This document shows positions 17,283-25,366 of a stretch of 64,000 bases of DNA, in pieces (position 1 is the first letter of the stretch; every line of letters begins with the position of its first letter). A program made the translations under genes and the position numbers. The DNA is taken from the NCBI RefSeq assembly GCF_002262885.1, contig NZ_NKYF01000032.1, forward strand, positions 37,754 through 101,753, in the 5' to 3' direction. This DNA is from Pseudonocardia sp. MH-G8 (GTDB taxonomy: Bacteria; Actinomycetota; Actinomycetes; Mycobacteriales; Pseudonocardiaceae). The notes under the pieces were generated by a model. It did not search any database, was not told the origin of the DNA, and saw only the letters and a list, made by a program, of their open reading frames with translations.

Positions 17283-18250
17283 GCGCGCGGATCGGGGCCG
17301 CCCTCCTCGCGATCGTCGTCCTGCTCCCGATCCTCGTCCTCGCCGCCGTGCAGAGCGCCGTCACCTCCGTGTTCGGCGCGAGCAGCCCCAGCCCGAACGC
17401 GCTGACCGACATCCCCACCGACTACCTCGCGCTCTACCGTAAGTCCGCCCCGACCTGCCCCGGGCTCGACTGGTCGGTCCTCGCCGCGGTCGGCAAGGTC
17501 GAGACCGACCACGGCCGCTCCCCACTGCCCGGGGTCCGCGACGGCGAGAACGCCTCCGGTGCGGCCGGGCCCATGCAGTTCCTCGCGCCCACCTTCGCCG
17601 AGGTCGTCGCCCGCCACCCGCTCCCACCCGGCGGCGCCCAGCCACCCTCGCGCTACGACCCGCACGACGCCGTGCACGCCGCCGCTCACTACCTCTGCGA
17701 CAACGGCGCAAGCACCGGCGACCTCAACGCCGCCCTCTTCACCTACAACCGCGCCGGCTGGTACGTCGGCAAGGTCCTCGACCAGGCCCGCGCCTACGCC
17801 GCGACGCAGCCCACCGGGACCGGGGACTGCAACGCCATCGCGGCCACCGGCCCGGCCACCCTCGCTGCGATCAACTACGCCTGCGGCCAGCGCGGTCTGC
17901 CCTACCTGTGGGGCGGCGACGGCCCCGACAGCGGCGAGGCCGGGTTCGACTGCTCCGGGCTCACCACCGCCGCCTACGCCGCCGCCGGCATAAACCTCCC
18001 CCGAACCGCCCAGACCCAGTACCTCGCCGGCCCGGCCGTCCCCGAGGGCGCCCCGCTGCTCCCGGGCGACCTCGTCTTCTACGGCACCCCCGGCACCACC
18101 GCCACGGCCCGCATCCACCACGTCGCGCTCTACCTCGGCGGCGGGCAGATGATCAACGCACCCCGCTTCGGCGAACCCGTCCAAGTCGAGCCGTACCGCT
18201 GGAACGGCGACGACTACGCGGGCGCCAGCCGACCCGCCGGAGTCTCATGA
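17279..18250 (+). CDS. bifunctional lytic transglycosylase / NlpC-P60 hydrolase
   Basis: A 323-residue cell-wall hydrolase of the VirB1 role, which opens peptidoglycan for the transfer channel. After an N-terminal anchor (IGAALLAIVVLLPILVLAAV) comes a transglycosylase domain: SVLAAVGKVETDHGRS with the catalytic Glu, then GAAGPMQFLAPTF and LFTYNRAGWYV. The second half is an NlpC/P60 domain with Cys in GFDCSGLTTAAYAAAG and His in RIHHVALYLGGGQMI. Its GTG overlaps the previous stop. It closes the uninterrupted conjugation gene series. Confidence 0.92.
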   Translation: MSARIGAALLAIVVLLPILVLAAVQSAVTSVFGASSPSPNALTDIPTDYLALYRKSAPTCPGLDWSVLAAVGKVETDHGRSPLPGVRDGENASGAAGPMQFLAPTFAEVVARHPLPPGGAQPPSRYDPHDAVHAAAHYLCDNGASTGDLNAALFTYNRAGWYVGKVLDQARAYAATQPTGTGDCNAIAATGPATLAAINYACGQRGLPYLWGGDGPDSGEAGFDCSGLTTAAYAAAGINLPRTAQTQYLAGPAVPEGAPLLPGDLVFYGTPGTTATARIHHVALYLGGGQMINAPRFGEPVQVEPYRWNGDDYAGASRPAGVS

Positions 18251-18427
18251 GCGGTGCCCGAAGCTGTTTCCGCTGCTCTACGAGGTGTGCGCGCTCCGCT
18301 TGACATCCCCGACGAAGGAAGCGTCCATAGGTCCGTAGCCCGCACCACCGGCAGCGCACCGGGGGCCGCACACGCTCCGGCCGGGGCATGACCACCGCTT
18401 CGCACCACCAACGACACGGAGCTCGTC

Positions 18428-19378
18428 ATGTCCATCGACTTCACCACGCCCGACAACCTCAACACCGCCGAACCCGACGGCGAGAGGCGGCCCGCGACCG
18501 ACCGCGCCGCCACCGCAGCCGATCACCTCTGGGCCGCGCTGCACGCCCGCCCCGGCGGCACCGCGGAGGAACTGTCTACGGACGCCGGGATCGGGCGGTC
18601 GACCGCTGCCAAGATCCTGGCCCGCTGGGTCGCCGACGGCACCGCCGCCCGGGTCCCGATAGACGGGAAGCGGTCGGCCTCCCGCTTCGCGATCCCGACC
18701 CCGGACGACAGCACCCCGGTACATAGCACGGACCGCGCGGCAACGGTCCCCAGCGACCCGCACGCGGCGCCCCAGGCCGCACTGCTGAGCGCCGCCCCCG
18801 CCACCGACGGCCCCACGGCCGCCGAAGGCGACCCCGACGAGGAAGCGGACGCCGTCCAGGACCGCGACCATCTGGAGAACGTGGCGGACGATGGCGCGGA
18901 CCACGAGCCCGCCGACGCGGGCACCACGGAGCACTCGGCGAGGCCGCCTGACGCGGGCGACGTCGAAGCGCACCCCGCTACCACGACCGGCTCGACGCCC
19001 GACCCCGCCGTCATGACGCCGGAGCCTGTTCGCGACCCGGCCGCTTCGGCGAGCACCTCCGCCGACGGTGCAGTCGATGACGGCGACAGCACTGACGGGG
19101 ACTCCCCCGTCACCAACGGCCGGGGTCCCCGCCTCGCACCCGGCGCCCTGCACGGCATGGTCGAGGACTACCTCCGGGATCACCCCGACGAGGAGTTCGG
19201 CCCGACGAAGATCGGCCACGACCTCGCCCGCAGCACAGGGGCGGTCGGCAACGCGCTCGAGCGGCTGGTCGCCTCCGGCTACGCGATCCGGACCAAGGAC
19301 CGGCCCAAGCGCTACGCGCTCGCTCCGACCGGGTCGACGAGCGGCGACGCCGGATCGTCCGGGGACCACGACGCGTAG
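18428..19378 (+). CDS. two-winged-helix DNA-binding protein with acidic linker
   Basis: A 316-residue protein. An N-terminal winged helix covers about residues 28-90 (LWAALHARPGGTAEELSTDA, GIGRSTAAKILARWVADGTA). A long Asp/Glu/Ala linker covers 95-235, and a second winged helix covers 240-305 (VEDYLRDHPDEEFGPTKIGH, DLARSTGAVGNALERLVASG). The C-terminal domain closely resembles the one at the N-terminus of the AAA+ protein encoded at 24131-25366. It lies 177 bases after the hydrolase and is followed by a strong hairpin, so it ends the rightward genes. A regulatory or nucleoid role in the element is likely. Confidence 0.75.
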   Translation: MSIDFTTPDNLNTAEPDGERRPATDRAATAADHLWAALHARPGGTAEELSTDAGIGRSTAAKILARWVADGTAARVPIDGKRSASRFAIPTPDDSTPVHSTDRAATVPSDPHAAPQAALLSAAPATDGPTAAEGDPDEEADAVQDRDHLENVADDGADHEPADAGTTEHSARPPDAGDVEAHPATTTGSTPDPAVMTPEPVRDPAASASTSADGAVDDGDSTDGDSPVTNGRGPRLAPGALHGMVEDYLRDHPDEEFGPTKIGHDLARSTGAVGNALERLVASGYAIRTKDRPKRYALAPTGSTSGDAGSSGDHDA

Positions 19379-19392
19379 GGGTGCGACAACCT

Positions 19393-19426
19393 GAGGCGGG
19401 CGGGCACCGGGGTGCTCGCCCGCCTC
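19393..19426. terminator. GC-rich hairpin terminator
   Basis: GAGGCGGGCG pairs with CGCCCGCCTC around a GCACC/GGTGC inner stem, giving about 15 base pairs with a very short loop, 15 bases after the stop of the winged-helix gene. There is no clear T tract, which is common in high-GC actinobacteria. Confidence 0.7.
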
Positions 19427-19764
19427 GCCGCGCGTCCACGACGTTCCGCGCCGCCACCCACGGCCTACCGTCCCTGACCGGACCGGTCGCACACGCCGCG
19501 CCGGGCTCGCGTGGCTCCACGCGCGCAGCGTCCTCCGCAACGCTTGGCCCGCCTCCCCACGCGAAGCAGCAGCGTGCCCAGCAGTCGCCACGGCCCCCGT
19601 GGCGTAGTCCATCGCCGGGAATCAGGAGCTGGCAGCCACGCCCGCACCAAGGGTCACGCCCACGTCGTCGACGTGCCCCGCTGCGGCGATCTGGAGAACG
19701 TGTCGATCCCCAGCTTCTCCGCGCGCACCGGCCGACCCGCGCCCTTGGAGGCGTCGTCGATCAA
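19427..19764. other. intergenic stretch, nothing recognised
   Basis: This stretch lies between the hairpin terminator and the convergent minus-strand genes. I see no coding region, repeat or RNA gene here. Confidence 0.5.
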
Positions 19765-20298
19765 CTACCGCAGTCGGGCGTCCCGCATTTCGTCGCGCCA
19801 TGCCTCGATGACGCGGAATCCGTGCACATGGTTCAGGAGCACCTGCACCCGTCGGCCGTCGCGCGTCTCATAGAGTGCCGCACCCAGCCGGGGGTGGTCG
19901 CGGACCCGGGCGCCGAGCGGGATGCCCCATCGCCCGCTGTGCGGGTAGTACTCCCACGTCGCGGCGGCGTCGACCTCCCAGGCGTACCGCACGACGGTGC
20001 GCCCGCCCGGCTCCGGGATCCCTAGCAACAGCCGCCGGGGCACCGTGTCCGGATCGCGCAACCAGCCCGCCACTCGCGCGGCGGCGATCGGCCAGCACCT
20101 CCTGGCCCGGGCACGCGCCTCGGCGTCGGTCCACGGGTTGAGCGGGTCCCAGCCTCGCCGTACGGTCGAGTCAGGGTCCTCGTCGAGCAGTTCGATCGCC
20201 ACGATCTGGTCCTCGTGGCCGGCGAGGGCCGCTGGGAGCGACGAGTTCCTGATCATCCGCTGGCCGGGCTCGACGAGTTCAGTCTCGGTGCCCTTCAC
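19765..20298 (-). CDS. C-terminal domain protein, probable fragment of a GIY-YIG gene
   Basis: A 177-residue protein with a conserved-looking core: RRGWDPLNPWTDAEARARAR, LLLGIPEPGGRTVVRYAWEV, GRWGIPLGARVRDHP and GRRVQVLLNHVHGFRVIEAW. The same frame stays open upstream to about 20450 through a Glu/Thr-rich stretch, and no good ribosome site precedes the GTG at 20298. It lies just downstream of a GIY-YIG nuclease fragment in a different frame, so it is probably the second half of one broken gene. The domain may recognise modified DNA or a nucleotide, but I cannot name it. Confidence 0.5.
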   Translation of the reverse strand: MKGTETELVEPGQRMIRNSSLPAALAGHEDQIVAIELLDEDPDSTVRRGWDPLNPWTDAEARARARRCWPIAAARVAGWLRDPDTVPRRLLLGIPEPGGRTVVRYAWEVDAAATWEYYPHSGRWGIPLGARVRDHPRLGAALYETRDGRRVQVLLNHVHGFRVIEAWRDEMRDARLR

Positions 20299-20383
20299 CA
20301 GGATCTCGGTGTGGGACGCCGGCGACTCTCGGTGCGTCTCGGACTCGACGGTCTGATCCGTCCCACCCTGCGGGAGATCCTGC

Positions 20384-20881
20384 TCAGTCGTCTCGGTGAA
20401 GATTGAAATGCTCGCGCAGCCAGACGAATCCCGCGTACCGCCCCGGGGTGGCGTTGGTCAACGGCGGCCGCCCGGCGGCGGCGAGGGCCGCGTCAACCGC
20501 GTCGATCGCGAAGGCTTCGGCCTCGTAGGCGTCGTCTCCGTCCACGTAGCCGGCCGAAAGCCGAATCGCGGAGACCTGCTGGCCGCGGTCGAGGATCTTG
20601 CGGATCCGCTCGGCCTTGCTCGAGCGACGCTCGCGCCGCTCGAGCTCCTCCTGCTCGCGGACCAGGGCCGCGTGCACGTCCTTCTCGTGGAACGCCTACC
20701 GCGAGCCCTTCCCTTTCCCGACGTAGAAGATGCTCAGCAGCGGGTCGTCGCCGGTCTCGCGAAGTGCCCGTGGATCGACCAGGCCGTAGATGTAGTAGCC
20801 GTCCCGCACGCGCTCCTCGTGGCTACGCTTGCTACCTCGCCCGGAGGAAGCGTCGACGGCGTCCGTGGTGTCCCCGCTCAC
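20384..20881 (-). pseudogene. GIY-YIG endonuclease-domain gene with in-frame stop
   Basis: The first 62 codons encode a GIY-YIG nuclease start: DGYYIYGLVDPRALRETGDD and then FYVGKGKGSR, the paired GIY and YIG strands of LEM-3-like nucleases. A TAG at 20696-20698 stops translation right after the YIG strand. The same frame then continues without a break (AFHEKDVHAALVREQEELER ... FVWLREHFNLHRDD), which is clearly the rest of the domain. The following domain is in another frame. The gene is therefore inactivated by a nonsense change and probably a frameshift, unless one of these is a sequencing error. Confidence 0.75.
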
Positions 20882-20972
20882 AACGAGTCACCGTAGCGGG
20901 CATACGCCCGGACCTGGGTCGACCCGGTGCTTCAGGGAAGAAGGGAACCGCTCGGCGGTCGCTCCGCATGGG

Positions 20973-21344
20973 CTACGGGTGCAGGTCGTCGCCGTTGGCG
21001 CGGAACATCTCGTCGAAGGACTCATACAGGTCGGGCCAACCCGGCGCCCGAGTCAGCGCGGCCGGGTCCAGCCGGTCGCCGACCACCGCCAGCCGCACCC
21101 CGACGTGCCCGGCGCCCTCCACGGCCAACCACCCTGCACACGCGCTCGGCGCCTCGGGTGGGGTGCGGTGGCAGGCGAACAGCGGGGCACCGATCGGCGC
21201 CGACCCGCCGGACCCCTCCACGGTGTCGCGCAACGACTCGAACCGGTCCGCCGTGAAGCGTCCGGTCGGCTGGTCACGTCGCCACGGGCACTCCGAGCAC
21301 GGACGCCGCACCCGCGGCAGCGGCCCCGCCTCGCCGTACGTCAC
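20973..21344 (-). CDS. DUF6283 family cysteine-containing protein
   Basis: A 123-residue protein with two cysteine sites: PCSECPWRRDQPTGRF near the N-terminus and LFACHRTPPEAPSACAGW in the middle. These probably bind zinc or an iron-sulfur centre. I recognise the pattern as DUF6283, a family of unknown function seen in actinobacterial mobile elements. The GTG start overlaps the stop of the upstream gene (GTGA), so it is translationally coupled to it. An ATG at 21434 in the same frame would create a 90-base overlap and is less likely. Confidence 0.75.
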   Translation of the reverse strand: MTYGEAGPLPRVRRPCSECPWRRDQPTGRFTADRFESLRDTVEGSGGSAPIGAPLFACHRTPPEAPSACAGWLAVEGAGHVGVRLAVVGDRLDPAALTRAPGWPDLYESFDEMFRANGDDLHP

Positions 21345-22168
21345 GTCCCCGCGCCGTCCGCGTCGGCACCGCAGCTTCCGGCCCGTGGCGGACGACCGCT
21401 GGCGACCTGGGGTGTCCACGTGGTCGCCCGCCATTGCCGCGCGGGGCGGGTCGCGACCAACTCGGCCTCGCCCCCGGCCCCGAGGGTCTCCAGTGCCTCG
21501 GCCACGACGTGCAGGGGCAGGTGCAGTTCGTGGGCGAGCCGGTCGGCCGTGTAGGCCTCCAGTGAGGGTGACGCCGCCAGGTACGCGGCGACCGCACGGA
21601 AGTCCTGCGCGTCCGGCCGAGCGGCGGGACCGCCGGACCCGCCCCCGGCGGCCCGGCCGGGCGCCGCCAGGACTCGGCCGATGGCGCAGTGCCCATGGTG
21701 TCCGGGGTCGCCGAAGAACTCCTCGGGCAGGTCGGGGCGGCCGTTCTCCTCGTCGTCGGGGTCAAGGGCGCCGCGCGGGACGGGTTGGGTCGCGGCCAGA
21801 TAGCGACCGAGGTCCGCCAGCCCGGCCACCGTCGTCATGGGCACCCCGGGCGCTGTGCAGTCTGGGCACTCGTCGAGGAGGAGGTAGAGCCCGCCCAGCC
21901 CGACCTCGGGGACGAGCCGGTAGACCGGGGCGGGGTCGTCCGGGTCGTGCACGGTGATCAGGTGCCAGGCGTGCCCGCCGTAATAGCGGACGAGGTCGTC
22001 GGTGACGATCACGCGGGCGGCGGGCACGCCCAGCATGACCGCCACGTCCCGGGCCATCCGGGCCCGGAGGCGCCGCACGTGTGCGGCACCGCCTCCGGTG
22101 GCGGCCGGGTCGGCTGGTTCGGGATGGGCGTCGAGGGCGAGCGCTGCTGCTGCGGCGGCGGCGATCAT
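21341..22168 (-). CDS. CxxC protein with C-terminal winged helix
   Basis: A 275-residue protein with GGAG upstream of its ATG. The N-terminal half contains VTDDLVRYYGGHAWHLITVH and LLLDECPDCTAPGVPMTTVA, with a single CxxC that could hold half a zinc site. The C-terminal 80 residues form a winged helix (FRAVAAYLAASPSLEAYTAD, RLAHELHLPLHVVAEALETL, ending VATRPARQWRAT) much like those in two other proteins of this element. It follows the VWA gene after 91 bases and is coupled to the DUF6283 gene. Function unknown; probably part of the AAA+/VWA unit. Confidence 0.65.
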   Translation of the reverse strand: MIAAAAAAALALDAHPEPADPAATGGGAAHVRRLRARMARDVAVMLGVPAARVIVTDDLVRYYGGHAWHLITVHDPDDPAPVYRLVPEVGLGGLYLLLDECPDCTAPGVPMTTVAGLADLGRYLAATQPVPRGALDPDDEENGRPDLPEEFFGDPGHHGHCAIGRVLAAPGRAAGGGSGGPAARPDAQDFRAVAAYLAASPSLEAYTADRLAHELHLPLHVVAEALETLGAGGEAELVATRPARQWRATTWTPQVASGRPPRAGSCGADADGAGT

Positions 22169-22210
22169 GGTCGGCTCCGTTCAGGTCGGTGGTCGGAGGT
22201 CGGTGTGCCG

Positions 22211-22255
22211 GGCCGCCCGGGCGGCCCGGGCGGCCCGGGCGGCCCGGCGCCCGGG
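22211..22255. repeat. pure G/C 9-bp tandem repeat
   Basis: The stretch consists only of G and C and contains the 9-mer CGGCCCGGG repeated about four times with a partial unit at each side. It lies in the short gap between the VWA gene and the next gene of the unit. It can form stable alternative pairings and may act as an attenuating or stabilising RNA structure. Confidence 0.7.
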
Positions 22256-22259
22256 ACGG

Positions 22260-24092
22260 TCAGCGGGTCGCGCGGAGGGCTGCGGTGGCCGCGCGGGCGA
22301 TCTCCCGCGCGGTGGTGGCCGGGTCGGTCAGCGGGACGACGGTGGCGCCGTTCAGCGGCTCGACCGGGCCACGCGGGGCGAGCCACAGCACCCCGCACCC
22401 GGCCGCGCGGAGCCGGTCGACCCGGCCCTGCGCGGCCGCGCGGGGGGTCGGGCAGAAGATGCCGTCGGACACCACGACCAGCAGCCGCGCCGCGCCCGAG
22501 GCGGACAGTCCCAGGGCGCCATCGAGGGCGGCGATGGCCTCGTCGATGACCTCGTACCCGTCCGGGGCGCGGAACCGGGTCACCCGATCCGGCACCGCGC
22601 CGGGGCGGGTGATCGCATGCACCGCCTCGCCGAAGGCGACGGTGGCCGTGGTCGCCGGGACCCGGGTGTGGGCGGCAGCGTGCGCGAGGATCCACGCCGC
22701 CGAGGTGACCGGGCGCGCGAACTCGCGCATCGAGCTCGACACGTCGCACGCGATCCCGAGGCGCAGCGGTGGGGTCGGCACCGCGCGGCGGGTGGTGCGG
22801 GTGAACGGTTCCGCCGTCGGCATCGCCCCGGCCGCGCGCTGCGCGTCGGCGGCCAGCGCCCCGCGCATCCGCAGCCGCCCGGGCGGCAGCGCCGAGGTGG
22901 TGCGGGTCGCGACCCGGTCCCGGACCCCAGCGGTGTCCAGCGCGCGGCCGACCTGCCGCGCGGCGCGCCGCTCGTCGGCGGTGGGCGCGCGGGTGCCCGC
23001 GATGACGTCCCGGGCACCACCGCCGGGGGCGCCGGTGGTCGCCACCGCTCCCGTCCCGTCGTCGGTGGCGGGGCCGAACACCCGGGCTGCGGCGGCCCCG
23101 GCGGCCGGGTCACCGGCCGGGCCGGTGGCAGGGGCGGCTGCGGGGGCACCGTCGGCGGCACCGGGGACCGGCTCGTGCGCGACGGACGCATCGATCCGGC
23201 GCAGCGCGTCGGAGATCGCGCCGCTCATCGGCGACGGCCCGGCGGCCGGGCCCGAACCGTCACCGGGGCCGTCCCCGGTGCCGGGGGCACCGTCCGGCGT
23301 CCGGTGGGCCGTGTCGATCCCGGCGTCGGGGTCGACGCCGAGGGCGTCGCACCACCGGCGCCCGAGGTCGACCATCGCCTCGGCATCGTCGTCCGGGGTG
23401 GCGTGCGCGGCCGTCCAGATCTCCCGCAGCGCGGTCACGGTGTCCTCGCCGAGGACGTCGGTGACGACCCGGGCGACCGGCTCGACCTCGCACGCGTTGA
23501 GGATCCCGGCATCGACCCGGGCGAGCAGGAGCGCGGCGGCCCGTCCGGCGTCCGCGCGACTCACGCCGAGCGTGCGGGTGGGGTCGGTCAGACCGGACTC
23601 GTCGAGGATCAGGTGGGTGGCCGAGGCGCGCAACCAGCGCCGGTCGTCCGGGCGCCGTGCGACCTGCACGGCCTCGATACGGGACTCCTCGAGCTCCTCG
23701 GCCGCCGCGACCGCGCCCGGTGGCGCGCCCGGGGGTGGCTCCCAGACCGAGTGCGCGGCGTGCGCGCACTCGTGCACCAGGAGGCCCCACGCGGGCCCGT
23801 AGCGGGCCCGATCCCCGAGCCGGTGCGGGGTGACGGTGGCGGGGTCGACCCCGCCGAGGTGATAGCCGTTGACCTCGATCCGGGCCAGGGTCGGCAGGAA
23901 GCACGCAGGGGCACCACGCCCGGCACCGGGGGCGATGGTGACCAGCAGGTCGTCACGATCAGCGATGACCGGAACCTCGTCGGTCATCGCCGCCGACAGA
24001 GCGAGCCAGGCCGGGTCGGTCACGGTCACGGCCGGGGTGGTCGGGTCGGTGGTCGGGTCGGTGGTCGGCTCGGTGATCAGGTGGGTGCTCAT
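22260..24092 (-). CDS. VWA-domain protein with HExxH metallopeptidase-like region
   Basis: A 610-residue protein preceded by GGAGGAG. The N-terminal domain has LLVHECAHAAHS at residues 105-116, an HExxH zinc site, with acidic residues downstream (AEELEESRIEA, about 131-141) that could complete a gluzincin-like site. A proline/alanine/glycine-rich linker follows. The C-terminal domain has the MIDAS motif DVSSS at 450-454, with ARLLVVVSDG as a later metal-site strand. This resembles the DUF2201 putative-metallopeptidase plus VWA layout. It is 38 bases downstream of an AAA+ gene; MoxR-type ATPases commonly remodel VWA partners. Confidence 0.82.
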   Translation of the reverse strand: MSTHLITEPTTDPTTDPTTPAVTVTDPAWLALSAAMTDEVPVIADRDDLLVTIAPGAGRGAPACFLPTLARIEVNGYHLGGVDPATVTPHRLGDRARYGPAWGLLVHECAHAAHSVWEPPPGAPPGAVAAAEELEESRIEAVQVARRPDDRRWLRASATHLILDESGLTDPTRTLGVSRADAGRAAALLLARVDAGILNACEVEPVARVVTDVLGEDTVTALREIWTAAHATPDDDAEAMVDLGRRWCDALGVDPDAGIDTAHRTPDGAPGTGDGPGDGSGPAAGPSPMSGAISDALRRIDASVAHEPVPGAADGAPAAAPATGPAGDPAAGAAAARVFGPATDDGTGAVATTGAPGGGARDVIAGTRAPTADERRAARQVGRALDTAGVRDRVATRTTSALPPGRLRMRGALAADAQRAAGAMPTAEPFTRTTRRAVPTPPLRLGIACDVSSSMREFARPVTSAAWILAHAAAHTRVPATTATVAFGEAVHAITRPGAVPDRVTRFRAPDGYEVIDEAIAALDGALGLSASGAARLLVVVSDGIFCPTPRAAAQGRVDRLRAAGCGVLWLAPRGPVEPLNGATVVPLTDPATTAREIARAATAALRATR

Positions 24093-24130
24093 GATGGGCT
24101 CCTCCGGGGGCGGGCGGGTTGGCGGGGTGA

Positions 24131-25366
24131 TCAGATGCGGTTGCCGAGGGCGAGGGGCGCGTACTCGGCACCGAACGCGTCGCGGACCACGGTGGCGACG
24201 ATCTCCCGGTCCTCCTCCGGGGCGACCCCGACGAGGTTCCCGGCGGCCGCCTCGACCCCGAGGACCTTCGCGATGCGGTCGAACGCGATCAGCTCCCGCA
24301 GTTGCGGGGCCCACCCGACCTCGCCGCGCCGCTGCCGGGTCGCGAGGTTCCGGGCCGCCCGCACCGCCCGCCGGTCGATCTTCAGCTGCACGGCGAGGTC
24401 GTAGTCCGACGACACCTGGATCTGCGCGGAGAACCGTGACGACAGGGCGTCGGTGAGGACCGCGCCGTGGACCCCCGGGTTGTGTCCGGCCACCACGTAG
24501 AACCCCTCGGCGGCGTCGACGACCTCGGCCCCGTTGGCCTTCACGATCACCTGACGGCGTCCGTCCATCGCGGGGTAGAGGGTGGCGAGGACGTTGGGCG
24601 GGATCAGGGTGGCGTCGTCGACGAACAGCGGGCGGCCCTCGCGCATGGCTCGGATCAGCGGGCCGTGCACGAACACGTAACGGCCATCCGGGGTCTGGGT
24701 GTACTCGCCCACGAGGTCCGCGACCGTGGTGTCGCCGTCACCCGGCACCGTGATCAGGTCACCGAAGGCCGCCTCGACCACCGAGGTCTTCCCCGTCCCG
24801 GGCGGGCCGTAGAGCAGGGCGGGCACCCCGGCCGCGCGCAACTTCCGCAGCGCCGTCACGTCCGGCACCCCCGCCACCGTCCGCGGGTGGTAGAGCTGCC
24901 CGTTCGGACGTGCTACCGGCCCCGTCACGGGCCCGTCGCCGGACGTCGTGACCGCCCCGGGGCTGGTTGCGGCGGGCCCCGCGGGCGGGAGGGCGGGCGG
25001 GCAGGACGGTTCCGGGGTCGGCGCCGGGGCCGGGGTCGACGGGCAGGCCGGGGCGGGGCGGGCCGGGGCGGGCGGCACGGAGGCGAGACGCCCGGTGCCC
25101 GGGGTGGCGCGGTAGCGGGCGGGCCGCTCGGAGACGAGCTCGGCCTCGCCGTGCAAGGCGAGCACGGCCAGCGCGTTGGCGACGGCACCGGACGACCGGC
25201 TCAACGCCCGGGCGATCTCCCCCGCGGTGAACGTGTCGGTGGGCGCCTCGTCGAGGTGGACCGCCACTTGACGGCGCAGCTCGCCATTGGGCAGGCGGCC
25301 GGGGCGCCCGGTCGGAGTGGTGGTCGGAGTGGTGGTCGGGGCGGGGGCTTCGGCGGGTGTGGGCAC
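24131..25366 (-). CDS. MoxR-like AAA+ ATPase with N-terminal winged helix
   Basis: A 411-residue ATPase starting at GTG with AAAGGA upstream. Residues about 28-88 are a winged helix (FTAGEIARALSRSSGAVANA, VSERPARYRATP). A proline-rich linker follows. The AAA+ core has Walker A YGPPGTGKTS at 186-195, a Walker B variant PLFVDDATLI near 246-255 (DD where DE is usual), and FYVVAGHNPG with LSSRFSAQIQV as sensor and arginine-finger regions. This is the MoxR/CbbQ/AAA_5 group, which acts as a hexameric chaperone for VWA proteins. Fusion to a DNA-binding domain is unusual. It is the first gene of the cargo unit. Confidence 0.87.
   Translation of the reverse strand: MPTPAEAPAPTTTPTTTPTGRPGRLPNGELRRQVAVHLDEAPTDTFTAGEIARALSRSSGAVANALAVLALHGEAELVSERPARYRATPGTGRLASVPPAPARPAPACPSTPAPAPTPEPSCPPALPPAGPAATSPGAVTTSGDGPVTGPVARPNGQLYHPRTVAGVPDVTALRKLRAAGVPALLYGPPGTGKTSVVEAAFGDLITVPGDGDTTVADLVGEYTQTPDGRYVFVHGPLIRAMREGRPLFVDDATLIPPNVLATLYPAMDGRRQVIVKANGAEVVDAAEGFYVVAGHNPGVHGAVLTDALSSRFSAQIQVSSDYDLAVQLKIDRRAVRAARNLATRQRRGEVGWAPQLRELIAFDRIAKVLGVEAAAGNLVGVAPEEDREIVATVVRDAFGAEYAPLALGNRI

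Noticed and set aside
22002..24404. 800-codon open frame on the plus strand opposite the VWA gene
   Set aside because: It is the high-GC shadow of the VWA gene, lacks a ribosome site and is made of Arg/Gly/Ala-rich low-complexity sequence.
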